Positions 1 to 13,315 of a stretch of DNA of 64,000 nucleotides are shown one piece after another. Origin of the DNA: Polytrichum commune (lineage: Eukaryota > Streptophyta > Polytrichopsida > Polytrichales > Polytrichaceae); assembly GCA_950295325.1 (NCBI GenBank), contig OX485808.1:38212527-38276526 (forward strand), given 5' to 3'. The translations under genes were made by a program, and so were the position numbers. A model generated the notes under the pieces. The model did no database searches. It was not told the origin of the DNA and worked only from the letters and a program-made list of their open reading frames with translations. Every line of letters begins with the position of its first letter. The stretch's first letter is position 1.

Positions 1-2345
1 AAGTTTACTGTAGGTTTATTCAGCACCAGACATAAAAAAAATACAAATACTTTTGGTCAAAAAATACTTAAAAGAGTCGATCAGAATGTAAATAACTCCA
101 AAGTAGTAACAAGGTCCTAGAACCATTCATGTCGCTTGTCCACATGGAGACCATAGTCAAATAATGCATCAATATGAATTTCCTTCCTTTGAAAACTTCA
201 GAGAAAGTAGGCGATAAGTTAGTAGGGAAGCGATCCACTGGTTGCAACCCTTTTACTTGCCCACTGTCAAGATGTTACAGCAACAATTTGTGAGGAGGCT
301 GCCATAAACAACAGACAGATTGTAAGTCCCTGGGCTATGTGATGCATGTAGAGGATTAAAGTCAATGCAAATATGATCTTGGACAGGAAGACTCGAGAGT
401 CATAAAATCTCTGCATGTGTCATAACAACTCTGCTGTAATTATGTTTATCATAAATCTGGCACCTTCTTATGTGCATATTAATGCTGAGTGCCAATTGAT
501 GCCGTTGTGCGTGCAGTGGGCTGAAACTTTTCATATGCAATTGCACCCCACCAACAGATGGCTTGCTCCCAACTGTGAGGTGTGTAATGTATATGATGAT
601 GTCTAAATTTGTAGCTCCAGTCTACAAGCGAGGTATCTACTCTGAAGTATTTAGACGTTGTTGTTAATGGATTGCAATTGCATGTGGAAGGTCTCAGCCC
701 AATGGATCGCGTCCTGGTCTAATCAAGTGTTGGCGCCGTCACTGAACGAGTACTGACTCCCCAGGGGCACGGCAGTCGCTAACGCTCCTGGAAATTGAAC
801 ATCCGCTTTGACTCTTGCACTTGGCAATGATATAAACTTGGATAGATCTGTAAAATTATTAGACTTGTTCAAAAAGAGACTCAGAAGACTCAGTCAGAAG
901 GTAAGTAGATCCAAAGTAACCATGACAAAATCTTAAAAACCTAGTTACGTCAATTGTCTCCACAGGAGACGGTAGTTGAATAATTCATCAACATGAGTTT
1001 CCTTCATTTAAAAAGTCAAGTGATAGGAGCGAAAGCAGCTACCCAGTGGGTGGTATGTCCAATCAGCACTTTTACCTGGCACCCACTTTCAGGATTGTAT
1101 AGCAAGAACTTGTGGGAGGCTGCCATGGACAATAGACAGATTGTCAGTCCACAGAACATATGATAGAGAGTCATGAGTGTAAATATACTAAAGCCCTAAT
1201 CCGTTGCGATACGGGTTCGCAATCGGCGACCACATTGAAAGTCTACTTTTGCACCAGACTTACATCAAAAGAATGATGTTGAAGGAGTGTTCAAGTGGTA
1301 TTTGGAAACCCCAATTTCAGTCAAATGAAGGAGATGCGTTTGACTTGACCAAGTATATGACTCTGACGGCTACATGAAACAAATTTAATGGAAATTTTTT
1401 GGAAGGCACCTAGAAATGGTGCTCTCAAGAGTATGATAAAGATGTAGCCGTCTTTTGGCCAGAATCAAACGCCTCCTCTTCATTTCACTGAAATAGAGGG
1501 CTCCGACACACCCACTTGAACACAACTTCAACAAAATGAAATGTCAAAAGCAGGCGAAAACTCTCTACCAAACCATGCGTTTTTGAAAGAACTTACAGAA
1601 AACTCCGATATATTTATCGCGAATCACCTTCTTACATGCATACCGATGTTTGGCACCAATCGCTTCAATACCGCCGTGCAGGCACTAGGCTGAAACCTTT
1701 CACATGCAATTTCACCCCACCACCACATATCTTGCTCCCACCCGTGAGCTTTGCATGCAATGTACATAATGTGTACGAATTTGTAGCTCTGGTCTACAAG
1801 CCAGCCTGCGTCTACTCTACAAGTCTGTGGACGTTGTTGTTAGTGGGTTGCAATTGCACGTGGAATGTCCCAACCCGACACACCACATCCTGGTGTGACC
1901 AAGCGTTGACGCCGTAACCAAACGAGTGTTGACTCCTAGTTGCGACTCAGCCTCACACTTGGCAATGATCTAGATTATCTTTGCACCAAAGTTGGGTTGA
2001 TCAATACAAATTTTTCTGTTCAAAAGACACTGAGAGGACTCAGCCAGATAGGCCCAAAGTACTGACAAGCTCCTTATTAAATCAATAACGTCACTCAGTT
2101 GCCCCCACATATCTATGGGACCAAAAGTCAAATAATGCATCAACATGAATTCCTGTTTCCTAAAATTTAAAGGATTGGAGGGAAGAAACCCAGTGGGCGG
2201 TGGTATGTCCAATCGCCTCTTTCACTTGCCCACTTTCATGATAGCATAGCAACCAACTCACGGTAGGCTGCCATAGACGACAGGAAGATTGTAACTCCGT
2301 AGAATACATAATTAAGAAGATCATGAATGCAAATATACTCTAGCC
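1..2345. repeat. diverged ~1.14-kb tandem repeat, about 2.5 units
   Basis: Two alternating blocks recur. Block P is seen at about 1-400, 830-1200 and 1966-2345 (shared words such as GGAGGCTGCCAT and ACAGATTGTAAGTC variants). Block S is seen at about 475-830 and 1640-1966 (shared words GCTGAAAC and GACGTTGTTGTTA). A further short block at 1190-1280 (GGTTCGCAATCGGCGAC) recurs at about 3015-3060. On the minus strand block P gives short similar peptides in all copies, but stops interrupt copies 1 and 2, so no gene is called. It could be a decayed tandem gene array or a non-coding repeat. Confidence 0.6.
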
Positions 2346-2440
2346 ATGACAAGTACTCAATGAGCGTTGCGGCTACGACTTCCCCTAGAGTTACATATTT
2401 GTATGGAACATTAAGAGGGAGATTTGAAAGCAAGTAGATA

Positions 2441-3700
2441 TATATTTTCCCCTAGTATCCCTCCTGATCCACTAGCGTCACTTCCCCAGTTCAGTCATTC
2501 AAAGTGCACCACATGGTTTCCTGCAGACGTCCTTACTTAATTTCCCCACAAGCGTCGCTCTCTTCAAGTTCGTGGGACGCTCATATTTAACACCATAACA
2601 AGAGCAGCAAGTAACCCCCAAGTCTAGGAAAGAAAGCACTTTGCACAGCTCTAAGAAAGGATCACAAAAAGAAAGCCAGGAAAGAAGGGAGATTTTAAAA
2701 GTAAGAAGTTATAAAAAAAATTAAAAAAATAACTGCAAACTTGAATGGAAAACATCATCAACTCAAGTAATGACAAGATTCTCGTCACATCTACATAGCT
2801 TGAAGCACACTAGATTGAGCGGTGTTTCAGTCTAGACTTCAAATGCTTCTCTTGCAGGTCTTCCAACCTAACAGAAATTAAAGAAGCCACTACTGCCATC
2901 CGATGTTCAGAATCTGCTGCCTACGAGCTATAGCAGTGTTGGAAAATGTAAGCACACCAGATGGGAATAACGCCCACTTTATGCAAGCAGTTTGAAGAAC
3001 CGAGTCCGCTGCGACTCGGCTTCGCAATCGGCGACGAAATTGAACTACCATAATTTGTACCAGACTTACATAGATGGAAATATATTAGACTTCTCTTGCT
3101 CGTAACAAATCCGGGAGACTCGATCACAATTATAGGTCTACCCACATCACATGACAAAACGAGGTGTTGATCGGATGTAGCACACACAAATTAAGCAATT
3201 AGTAGCTAGCACTGACAAAGATGAGTGCGCCTCTCGATCGATGATGAAGTGTTGATGTCAAGCGTGTTCAATGTGCGCGTAGACTCGCGGATCGATGTTC
3301 AAGAGGATGAGGATTGAAGAGAGGTTGGGTTGCCTTTATACTAGGCCTTTGGTCTTCCCCAAAATCCACGAGCTCACCACATCTTCAAGTTTATGGATTG
3401 TGGCAAGTTGCAACCACTTCTTGCCAAGTTTGTAAATTCATTTCATGAGCACATATGTTCTAATAGGTGTGAAGAATGTGGGGTTGGAGGAATGAGAAGG
3501 TTCTCAAGAAAGTATTAAAAACATGTGGAACTTCATAAGTTAGGGGGCTTCTTAACGTTGTTGTTGTTTGGTTTGTATTATTAATAAACACAAAGTACAA
3601 TGAAAGACACGTACGTAGGTGGTTGCAAATCCACTCATTACAACTTGTAAATCAATTGCACATTTTATTGATTTTGATTTTTAAAGGAAAATAAAATAAA
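2441..3700. other. intergenic, no gene recognised
   Basis: Only a partial match to the upstream tandem repeat (about 2998-3190) was seen. The remaining sequence has no convincing coding frame. Confidence 0.4.
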
Positions 3701-3809
3701 ATAAATATGTGTCCTACAATAACTCCCAATAAGCTTTAATACCCAAACTTATAAATTGAAGAATAAGATTGAATATGGTTAGAATTTTTTTTTACATGCA
3801 TGTGAATTG

Positions 3810-4100
3810 TTGAAGGAGCCTGCTACCCAAGTAGCTAAAATTGGGTCTCATTTGCATATAGAATTTATTGATCTACTTAGATTTTTTATTTCAATTCAAG
3901 GTGTAGATTAGTATATGCTTGGAAAAGACTATGGCTTAGTATTTGTGGTTGCCATCTTAATAGGGGGTTTGGTAAAAACCTACTCTGTATAGGCATATCG
4001 ACCTAGATATGTATAATTTCTACAAAACTACTTAAAACAACACCCACGTCTATATTTTGAAAGCCAAACTTTCATTATATAACATTTTCTACGCATGTGA
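3810..4100 (+). repeat. dispersed repeat family B, copy 1
   Basis: The segment with GGGTCTCATTTGCAT, then a TAAAACCTACTC-like word, then TACAAAACTACTTAAAACAA resembles sequences at about 5770-5910, 4515-4680 and 6120-6260. It is non-coding in all frames. It is probably a fragment of an unidentified transposable element. Confidence 0.45.
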
Positions 4101-4514
4101 GGTGCACGCAAGGGTGGGGGGGGAGCATTTTTCTTTGAGAGCCGGAGCCACATGCATGTAGGAATTTCTTGATGAAACCTACTAGATGTACCAAATTCTC
4201 ATAACCAATAATAATACTATACATACAAACCATAAACTTCGCATGCAGGTGTACAACAATTTTAGATTAGATTGGAGTAAATACAATCTCAATTATGTAA
4301 TATAGAAATACAAGAAATTGAAAAATGAAAAGATTAAAAGAAATAAAAGTACCACTCCTTCTATATTTGCTCATGAACCATTTTTTAAACCAGTAATTAT
4401 TGAAGTATGTCAGTGGGGTTAACAAGTATTGCTCATGGATGAATACATATGAACTTTTGGTGGATGCAAGGTAAATATCGATGATATAAACACTTCTTAT
4501 GAGAATTCTCAAGG

Positions 4515-4680
4515 GGGGGAGGGGGGGACCTTAGGGCATACTTACATCTCCCTCAAAAATTGCACTAATCTGGTTAATTTTATAAGGTTAGTCAAAACAA
4601 TAGTATCCATCCCATATGTATATTTTGTAAGCCATAATCTCATTACATTGCCTTTCATACACTTAGTCATACCGTATAGC
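4515..4680 (+). repeat. dispersed repeat family B, copy 2 (partial)
   Basis: Shares the ACCTTAGGGCATACTTAC and CATCCCATATGTAT words with about 6122-6260. It starts beside an oligo-G tract. No coding potential was recognised. Confidence 0.45.
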
Positions 4681-5439
4681 ATACACAATCCTCTCCCCAG
4701 CGATGCGACCAAAACCTTCAATTTATATGACTGCCATGAATCCTTGATAGAGAATTGTGCACAACTAAAGGAAGCCAAAGCACCAATTATGATAATCATT
4801 AACTTTTTCATCCTCTATTAACCGTTTTTTCATCTTGTGTGTGTATACTTATACCAAACCATACATGTTGATAATATGTCATTGTCTTTCCAAACCTGCA
4901 TCTTTGGTAGATAAATGTTAATCCAACGCCCTCAATATGTAGACATCCAAATTTGAGCGATATGTGATTAGGAGAGAGTCTAAGAACAAACACCAAGAAG
5001 ACTTGTGTTTAGATAAATCAGTATGTTGAAAAAATTTCTTGGAGAAGAGAATTTATATTTTTTCTCCTTCATGTGGTTATATTGTTTGAACTTATGACAA
5101 TCATTAAGTTGTTGTTGAGTTGTGACGCATTGAGATTGAAATCCTATAGACCATGTTTATTTGTTGAGAGAGAGTTGTGACATGATATTGTTAAGGGGGG
5201 TCCACTATGAGTCTATTACTAGTAAAGGTGAATTTAGTCGAGCCATGAAGCAAGTGACTTTGTTTCCCAATAATAAGGTTATACTGAAGATGCACCACAA
5301 ATATCACCTTTGCAAGGACCCATTTGAAGTCACACATTTACACAAATCGTTGTTTTGCTATTTAATGTCATGTTCACCCACCTTAGGAAATTAACACTTT
5401 ACTGGGGGGGGGGATTCCACCAACATGTCAACATTTCTT

Positions 5440-5740
5440 AAAGTGACACGATACTTATGCCAATTGCGATGGGCAACAACTCACACTAAAACATCGTCCT
5501 TTAGAAGTACATTCTTTAGGGTTTCATTTTCATAGAGGAGAATTTCAAGTTGTATTTTGTTGGAGTGATGTGATCATAGAAGTTTTTGTCTTTCAAACAC
5601 TTCTCCCAAAAGTGTACCTATTAAATACAATAGGTTTATGGCCCTATTTTAGGCACCTTCAACTCCACATAAAATTCTAGAGATAGGAACTTTATTCTAG
5701 GATGAATCTTAATAGCCCAATTTACTAATTGAAAATTTTG
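5440..5740 (+). repeat. dispersed repeat family A, 3' part
   Basis: Contains GGGCAACAACTCACACTAAA and a following stretch that closely resembles about 10455-10700. It is followed directly by a family B copy (about 5770-5910), which suggests A and B are parts of one larger element. Confidence 0.5.
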
Positions 5741-5769
5741 AATATGGTTTAATTTATGCACATGCCTTT

Positions 5770-6260
5770 GATGTCAAAAAAAACCCCGAGAGCCAAATCG
5801 GGTCTCATTGGCATTGAGGATGTGTTTGTCTGCTTAGATTTTGAATTCAAATCATGGTTAAAAAATTGTGGCACCCATATTAAGGGTCCGGTAAAATCTA
5901 CTCCACATGGATGTATGGCTTATTCATCTCAACTTTTGGGTCTCTTATGTTAATTATGAGATCAAATATGCTTTTGAAAAAATAAACAAAAAGAAGCTTC
6001 TAACTTTTGCAACTTTTAACCTCAAAAGGGTGAGGTAGCATGTCAAGGGATGATGGTCATTACTTCATGGAATCTAAATCATTTTTAGGGTAAAAGGTGT
6101 AGTTCAATGAAATAAAATGGATGAAGGCCCTTAGGGCACACTTACCTCTTCCTCAAACTCATATGTTAACTTTACTTATGTGTATAAAACTACCTAAGAC
6201 AATACACATCCCATATGTATTTTTTTGCAAATCAAACTCTCATTATTCAACTTTTTTATG
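5770..6260 (+). repeat. dispersed repeat family B, copies 3 and 4
   Basis: Positions 5770-5910 repeat 3810-3985 (GGGTCTCATTGGCAT). Positions 6122-6260 repeat 4520-4650 (CCCTTAGGGCACACTTACC). The stretch between them is AT-rich with no frame of note. Confidence 0.45.
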
Positions 6261-6487
6261 GCCAAAAGAACATTATTCACTTTGATAATGAATGAGATCC
6301 TCATATGAGCTTTAAAATTCATGAGAATTATGACTATCGCCATGATGTGCAGAATGTCCTAATCGTTTTGCACCCATTGTTTGGTTTCTTATTGTATGTC
6401 AAGAAGTAGGCGGAGAGAGAAAAATGTCCGATTAAAACCCACTTAAATATTTGTAAAAAATAAATCTAAAAGTAGATGTGTGTGCTT

Positions 6488-6690
6488 CAATGATGAACGG
6501 GAGAGAACCAACCGCTAGTTGCAAATGAACCAGTTGAGTTTGAGAAATAACCAGTTCAAGTTCAAGACTTCACGAAAACTACCCATTGTTTTAGAGGAAG
6601 CTTTGAATATATCGAAGATAATAAAAGAAAAACCGAAAGATGTCAACATGAAACCGATTGGACTTGGAAACACAAGAATATATAGTAGAA
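6488..6690 (+). mobile_element. AACCGGTT-type hAT MITE, 3'-truncated copy
   Basis: Begins with CAATGATGAACGGGAGAGAA, close to the CAATGAACGGGGAG end of the family. It then follows the family consensus (ACCAGTTGAGTTTGAGAAAT, CTTGGAAACACAAGA) and stops matching near 6690. The GGGGAG-type right end is missing, so no target duplication can be scored. Confidence 0.6.
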
Positions 6691-6854
6691 GTGGTACCTT
6701 TTAAGAGGTTCCTCTTCACATAGCTGAAAGTTCAAAAGTGACTGTCTCAAATCTCCACGTGCATTAGATCGCCGCTCACCGGATCACTAACTTGGTAGAT
6801 GTGCCTAATTCGGATACTCTTCTCTATGCACCCACTTCTAGTAAGATATGAAAC

Positions 6855-7130
6855 ACACAATTAGTGTGAGATGATTTTGCAAATCCAAATGGTGCCCACA
6901 GCCATTGGCCTCATAATTTATAGAGTTCATATGAATATTCTTTTCACTGTCCGAGTGAAGATTCGTGTGTTCATTGTGTGGTCATATAGGTCCCTCTCAA
7001 TTATGCTAACAATTGGGCCTGGAATAGTTAGCATGTTTGGAGTACGTAGTTCAATCTCTTTCAAAACACATGTGTTTTTGGGTGTTTGTTCTTCAATCGC
7101 GCTCAACCACATACTGCTCAAATATGATTG
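6855..7130 (-). repeat. dispersed repeat family A, inverted copy
   Basis: Reverse-complement match to about 10125-10330. Shared words, read on the plus strand here, are GGTCATATAGGTCCC and AAAACACATGTGTTTTTGGG. The long open frames in both directions are not shared with other copies. Confidence 0.5.
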
Positions 7131-7440
7131 TCTAGATTATTGTTATGTTGGAATCCAACGAGCATACCTTTAACTGATATGTGCAATTAGGCTGTCTTGA
7201 ACACAAATAGATTGTCTATCTACCCATGTGAATTTCCTTGGGTCATAATCATAAGATAAATACTTATAGCTTTGTTTATTCACCCATAGAAAAACCATAG
7301 TAATGCTTATTGTATTTTGTTGCTTTGGCAGTAAATTTTCAAAGTAGTGTGAAATGTCAATAAGTTGGTGTGGGGCGATTTAATTGCACACATTAGTGTA
7401 CCCCCCCCCCCCAATATAAAAACCGTGATACCATTATGGA

Positions 7441-7465
7441 AAAAATAAATAAATAAATAAATAAT
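7441..7465. repeat. (AAAT)n microsatellite
   Basis: Uninterrupted AAAT units just after a 12-base oligo-C tract at about 7400. Confidence 0.9.
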
Positions 7466-9005
7466 TGTCACTATGGTTGTTATACAGATGAATAAACAAA
7501 GATATAGGTTTTTGTGATCAGATTTTGATCCATGATGATTTTTTATGTGTAAAGAGGGAACCTATTTGCAAATGCAACCTAATTGCACATAGCAGGGTAG
7601 ATTGGAAGGCAACCATTGCATTTGACAGTTAGACGTTTTGTACATGATTGAATGCAAAATTTCAACATCGACAATGTGGATGAATCCACTTCACAATATC
7701 TAATATGAAAGACAGACATGGTGATAATATCAAATTTCTAGTGGCTTGATCAGGATTCGTGATAGTCACGGGGGAAGAAAAAAAATGGATCTAGAAAATT
7801 ACCCTCTAAAAGGTCTTTGGCTTACTCATCCCAATTTAACTTCAGTGGACTGCTTAGGAGTCTATGATGCTATTTATGAGTTCAAAATTGTTTCAAAACA
7901 TAAATTTTGAGCTACAGGGGATGCCAATATTTTCTTCTTCAACTCACACACTGCTACAAATCCATGGCTATCGCCAACATGTTCTTATGAAGGAGGTCCA
8001 AGACATGGGGTCCAACATAGAGAAATCAACAATGTGTACCCTTATCAACCAGTACATTCAAGAAATTTTGGGTCCAACACACCCCTAAATGGACCTTATT
8101 TTGAGACTCAAGATTGGATCCACAGCTTGAAGATTGATTTTCCAAACCATGATGCATGTATAATCTTGAGTGAGGACTGATTATATTTACCAAAAAATTG
8201 ATGCCAGATTGATTCCGCTTCATTTTTTGATACCTTGGACAGAAATCCTACTGAAAACTCCTTGGGTCCAAAACTTGCTCTTGACGAATGAAATATTTCA
8301 ACCTTAGTGTAAATTTGATTAGTTTGGATCATCATCATGGATGGTGCATCTTTGTAAAAACCATAAATCACATCCATGCATCAACTTCAAAATTCTCTTG
8401 CATACATGTATTTCATGGCGACATAAAAGAAAATCTACATTCAAGTGCATGCCTAAAGAATGATCTAACAAGTATTTATGCAAAACAAAAACCAAAATAA
8501 TGGCTATTTCACCACAACATATATAAACTAGACATAAAGCTCTTGAAAACAAACCTCCAATATTTGTGAGCAAAGCACCTTCTTATGACTTAATGAAGTC
8601 ATTGAAAAGTGTTTTGTCCAGTCAATGTAACTCATACAAATTGGTTTCTATCATGATTGTCCTCATAACATACACGCTTACCATCTTTAAGTCTACTATG
8701 ATGTGGTTAGGAAATCATAACTACATATTAATACACATGAAGCATAATGCCAATCCAAAGGCAATTCACAAAGTGAATGAAATATAGCAGACATAGGATG
8801 ATAATCTCCAACCTAAACTACCGAATGCTTCACTCTACCCTGTCAATATATATTGTTCTTATGAAATGTTTCATAAGGATCTACATATTTACACTATCTA
8901 TAAATGAAATGCCATAACCATAGTCATAATTAATAACCCTTATGTGCCTCCACATCCTAAAGTATAGCCAATTTAGGCACAACCCCCTAGTACCCCCCCC
9001 CCCAC
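7466..9005. other. intergenic, no gene recognised
   Basis: Overlapping short open frames on both strands match nothing I know and look like chance frames in AT-rich DNA. An oligo-C tract ends the stretch at about 8993-9004. Confidence 0.4.
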
Positions 9006-9009
9006 CCGG

Positions 9010-9170
9010 AGGTGCACTTTTCATAAGACATATGAGTATATGTGAGTGCATAAAAAGAGTATTAATTTGAACATTCCCATACTACATACACATATGTTAC
9101 ATAAATTATAACTCATAGTTATGCACATGTATGGAGGACCTTTAGAACTTGTATGGTAGGGTCACTAAAC
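9010..9170 (+). repeat. dispersed repeat family C
   Basis: Reverse-complement match to about 46985-47165. Shared words are CATATGAGTATATGTGAGTGC here and its near-complement there, plus ATGTATGGAGGACCT. It has no coding frame. Confidence 0.5.
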
Positions 9171-10059
9171 TTTATGGGATAAGTATTTAATGCCAGATGA
9201 AACTAGGGCGAATAATTTTCTCATTTCCTTATCTCATCCATGTATTTATGGAAGAGGCAATATTAGGGTCCTGAAAGGGGTGGTTGAGTTGAGAACGAGG
9301 TCATTTCTTGCATAGGGTTGCAAGAGGAACAACCATCGCTTCTTTTGATGTGGGTGGTTGATGCGAGTGGTTGTGGGTGGAGGATGCCTTCATTAGAATT
9401 ATGGGCAACACTGAAATTGCAAAGGTGTTTATTCCCAAGTGGGTTTTCTTTCAATCATTTTCGTGTCATTGATGAACCTCCAATGTGTGCAACAATTTGG
9501 ATCAAGCATTTAGGGATTGCAATTGTTGCAAGTTCTAAGGGTTGCAAGTTCTAGGATCAAGCATGGAGATTGGTTTATGCTGGTATAAAAAGGAACCAAC
9601 AATAAGTGGACTTATGGTCTCATGGATCTTTTGATGGTAGATTTAAAGGCAAAAATTGCACTAGCTTCTATGACATATATTGTAGACTTAGATGCTTATG
9701 AGTTACATCCAGAGAATGAAAAAGTCTTCATCAACTTTTATTAATGAATGCTAGGGTTTTACATTATACATATAATAGGGAATCACTATCATTCAAAAAA
9801 AATATTTGTATACTTATGTTAATGACTATATATAAATGTAAATTTTTGTACATATACATATTGTCAGTTGTATTTTTATGTGTATTGCATGATTTTACAA
9901 ATAAAACTTGTATATAGGGGTTTTTTTAGAGTATGTTGCGAACACACGTTGTTCTTGGTTTTTAATGAAAGGTGCACCCCCCCCCCCCACATCACAATGT
10001 CCATTCCAACTTCCAAAGAAGCCAAAACTAGGGCAATTCAAAGTCTCACACTCTGAGTA

Positions 10060-10740
10060 AGGTAGATGTGCCTAATTCGGTTACTCATCTTAATTGGACA
10101 CCTATATTCGAGTGGTATGTGATTTGGTGTGGCTTCAAGAATGGATACCAAGAAGACATGTGTTTGAAGGAGATTGGATTGTGTGCTCAAAATCTGATAA
10201 CTGTTCTAGGCTCACTAGTCAACATAGTTGAGGGGGACCTATGTGACCATTTAACAAGTACAGAAATCTTCATAAGGAAAGTTACTATGACCTTGATTTG
10301 GATTTGCCAGCTATCTCATACTAATCTCATGGTTCATATCTTGGGAGAAGTGGACTAATCGCAAAAACTAACCATTTAAGACCCAACTACCTTGAAAGGT
10401 CCTCTTCTTGAAAATGTCGTCCACCAACACAAAGCCACACACCGATTGCATTGGTGGGATGGCCAACAACTCACACTAAAACTTTGTACTTCACAACTAA
10501 CTTTGGACCATCATTCTCATGGAGAACAATTTGAGTTGCAATTTGTTGACATGACGCGATCGGGGAACCTTTTGTTTGGGTTTGGTCTTTCAAAGACTAT
10601 TCCGTAAAGCATACATGTTAAATATAGTGAGGTGTGTGGCCCCATTGTGGTCACTTCTAAGTCCACATTGAACTTTTGGCCGTGAGATCAAATCGGGGAT
10701 TGTCATTCCAAGATTTAGAAAAGTCTAGTTGAAATGCAAA
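10060..10740 (+). repeat. dispersed repeat family A, longest copy
   Basis: This ~680-bp copy is the longest of the family. Partial copies are at about 5440-5740, 6855-7130 (inverted), 10770-10970 (inverted) and 35510-35893, the last inside a gene intron. The inverted neighbour means two copies lie tail to tail. No transposase, reverse transcriptase or clear terminal structure was seen. Confidence 0.55.
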
Positions 10741-10769
10741 AGTTATAGGAGGTTAAAGTGAACACCCTA

Positions 10770-10970
10770 ATTTTCATCCAATGATCATATAGGTTGTTGA
10801 ATTTCTATTAATTATTGAATCTAAAATGGTGCCTATATATTGAGCACATAATCTATAAATCTTGTTGTAACATACATCTTTGAGGTAAGCCCCATTCTTA
10901 GGTACAAGCATTGCCGCATACAACTCAAATATAGGTATCAAATTACAAAAATTGATCACATAGAACCCTT
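10770..10970 (-). repeat. dispersed repeat family A, inverted partial copy
   Basis: Reverse complement of about 10095-10260. The words for AAGAATGG, ATGTGTTTGAAG and TGTGCTCAAAAT are all recognisable in the same order. Confidence 0.45.
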
Positions 10971-13315
10971 ACTATGGGGACATGGAAGGATAGACTTAAA
11001 CTCTAACTAGGATTGTTGCATTTTGGCCCTCTTTTTCATGTTTCAAATCTCCACTATTGCAACTATGATTTTTCAAAGTCAAAAGTGCCAAAGCCATAAA
11101 ACGACCAAGTAACCTTGGGTAGGATTTTTGTGTACCACATGCAGTTGAGGGCCATTTGTGTGAGGGATACTTCTACTTGGATGGTAAATTTAACTTGTCT
11201 CACATGTATGCATGTCAGGAAACATTGAGAAACTTGAAGTTACTGAAACATCATACATTTCAGTATCACTAAATATTATATGTAGTGTCACTTACTAACT
11301 ATTTGGAATTGTGCAATGCTATAAACATTGACTCTATGTCTCATGTCTTGCCAACAAAGGTCAAATTGGTTTTGGAACACTGTAGAACATTAACATCCCT
11401 ACTTGATAAAAAAATTTACATTAATATTAAAATACATACAACCATTGTGTAACTCCAAATAATAAGTGACACTAGATATCATATTTAGTGTAATTTTCCT
11501 TGTAGCATCTCTAGTGGAGAGGCTAACTCACACATACCCCAAAACATATTTTTAGTGTGAACCATGTGAGTGAGCACCAAATCCAAATAATTTAGCATCA
11601 AACTCTATCAAAACATTGTGTACGTGTCACATGTTTGCTTGCAATGTGGGTGTGATGGGTGTTCTTTCCTATCACAACTAGAGTCTATTGAGATCTAGAA
11701 GTTCCCCATTTCTTATAGAATTGCAATCGCCTTATTCTAGATATTGTGTTGCACAACCTACCTAAGTATATACTACACAAGTCACTTCAAAAAGTTGCTT
11801 GTGAACCATAGGTTTTACTTCAAGTTAGACTTGTACATTAGGTTTATGGTATTTCGTGTCACCTCGGTGCCACTTACTATTTGAGGCTCTATGAGGTTTG
11901 AAGTTTATATCATGTTTTGTGAGGATGGCTTCAACCCACAACCTTAACATGGATCCTCGTGTAAACTCCAAGGTTGTGAAACACACAAATGAAAATAACA
12001 ACTACTGCAAGTGGGTGATGTCATGACTTACTCTTTCGCATCCCAAACTAAAATATTTCCACCTTTACATATGTACTCGCGCTCCTACCGTTTCTCCTCC
12101 GTCCTTGCATTTTTTTTCCATAGGGTGGTGGGAGGAGAATAACTCCCTTGTAAAGATATGAACAATCGGAGATAAAAGGGTATTTTCAAGAGGAGTTATG
12201 AAAGCATGCACGTAGTCATGCAAAATTCTGCATATTTGATCAATATTCTTGGAATATACCTCAAATTTCTAACTATTGTTCTCCTTTTAAATTTGACACG
12301 TTTGGGAAACAAACAAAAAAGTCGTATTATCAAGGTCTTGTCTTCTCATTAATATAACAAATGGCGTACAGTTGTCGTATTATCGAGGGAATACAAGAAC
12401 ATAAGTAATATGAGCTTTAGAAATAATTATATATATATATATACACACACACAATGAGTTTAAGCAATATAGATGGTATGAAATAATAACTTATAACTCC
12501 AAACAAATACAAATATTCTCAAGAACTCTTGAAATAGGAGTCCAAAGATCTTTGGTGTTGCCTACCCAAGTTAGCAACTGTCATCTTATCTAAATTCTCT
12601 ACTAACTTTTGAAAACTATTAATTTCTTTAACACCAAAATATAAAGAGTTCTTTAATAAGAAACTAGACAACAATGATGCATGATGTTTAGCAACATACT
12701 AGGCAGGAGGCCACTCTAACCCTAACTGTGTCCATTCTACACTAGTAACCCTAATTCTCATTAACTTCCCAATGGTAAGTGAAGTTCCTAAGTAGTTCCC
12801 AAGTGAAAATGGATGTATTTTAGATGTACATAACATAGATGAATGGAATCTTAGCGTCAACTACCTCTTTGATATGACAAAACGGAGATTCGAAATGTCG
12901 CATTAGCGAGTGTCGTAATCGTATAAAAGAGGGAGTTTTGGAATAAAGAGTTTGGTCTCGCAAAAATGTGTTGTAATATTGAGGGTGTTGTACTAATGAG
13001 GTTAGACTGTACACCAGTTGCATGTCAACGTAATGGCTCCACATTTGTAGTCACGTGGTGACTATCCATGTGGAGAATGCATTTTTCATTATCTTAGTCA
13101 AGGTCATGGTGAAAGTTATGTGAAATTCAACTGCCCAGGCGAACATGGACAAGATCCTCTCATCGCCGACCAAAAATAGATCCGACTGTCAACATTGATG
13201 GTGTCAGTTTGGCACCAATACTTCTTTGTATCTCCATGCACGAGTCTCACAAAATCTAACCAAATTCCTCATCAACGGCTTTTGTCGAAACCCGACAGCC
13301 CCCTGACTCCTCCCT
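10971..13315. other. intergenic, no gene recognised
   Basis: AT-rich with short unshared frames. The only defined feature is a (TA)n/(CA)n microsatellite at about 12427-12453. Confidence 0.4.
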
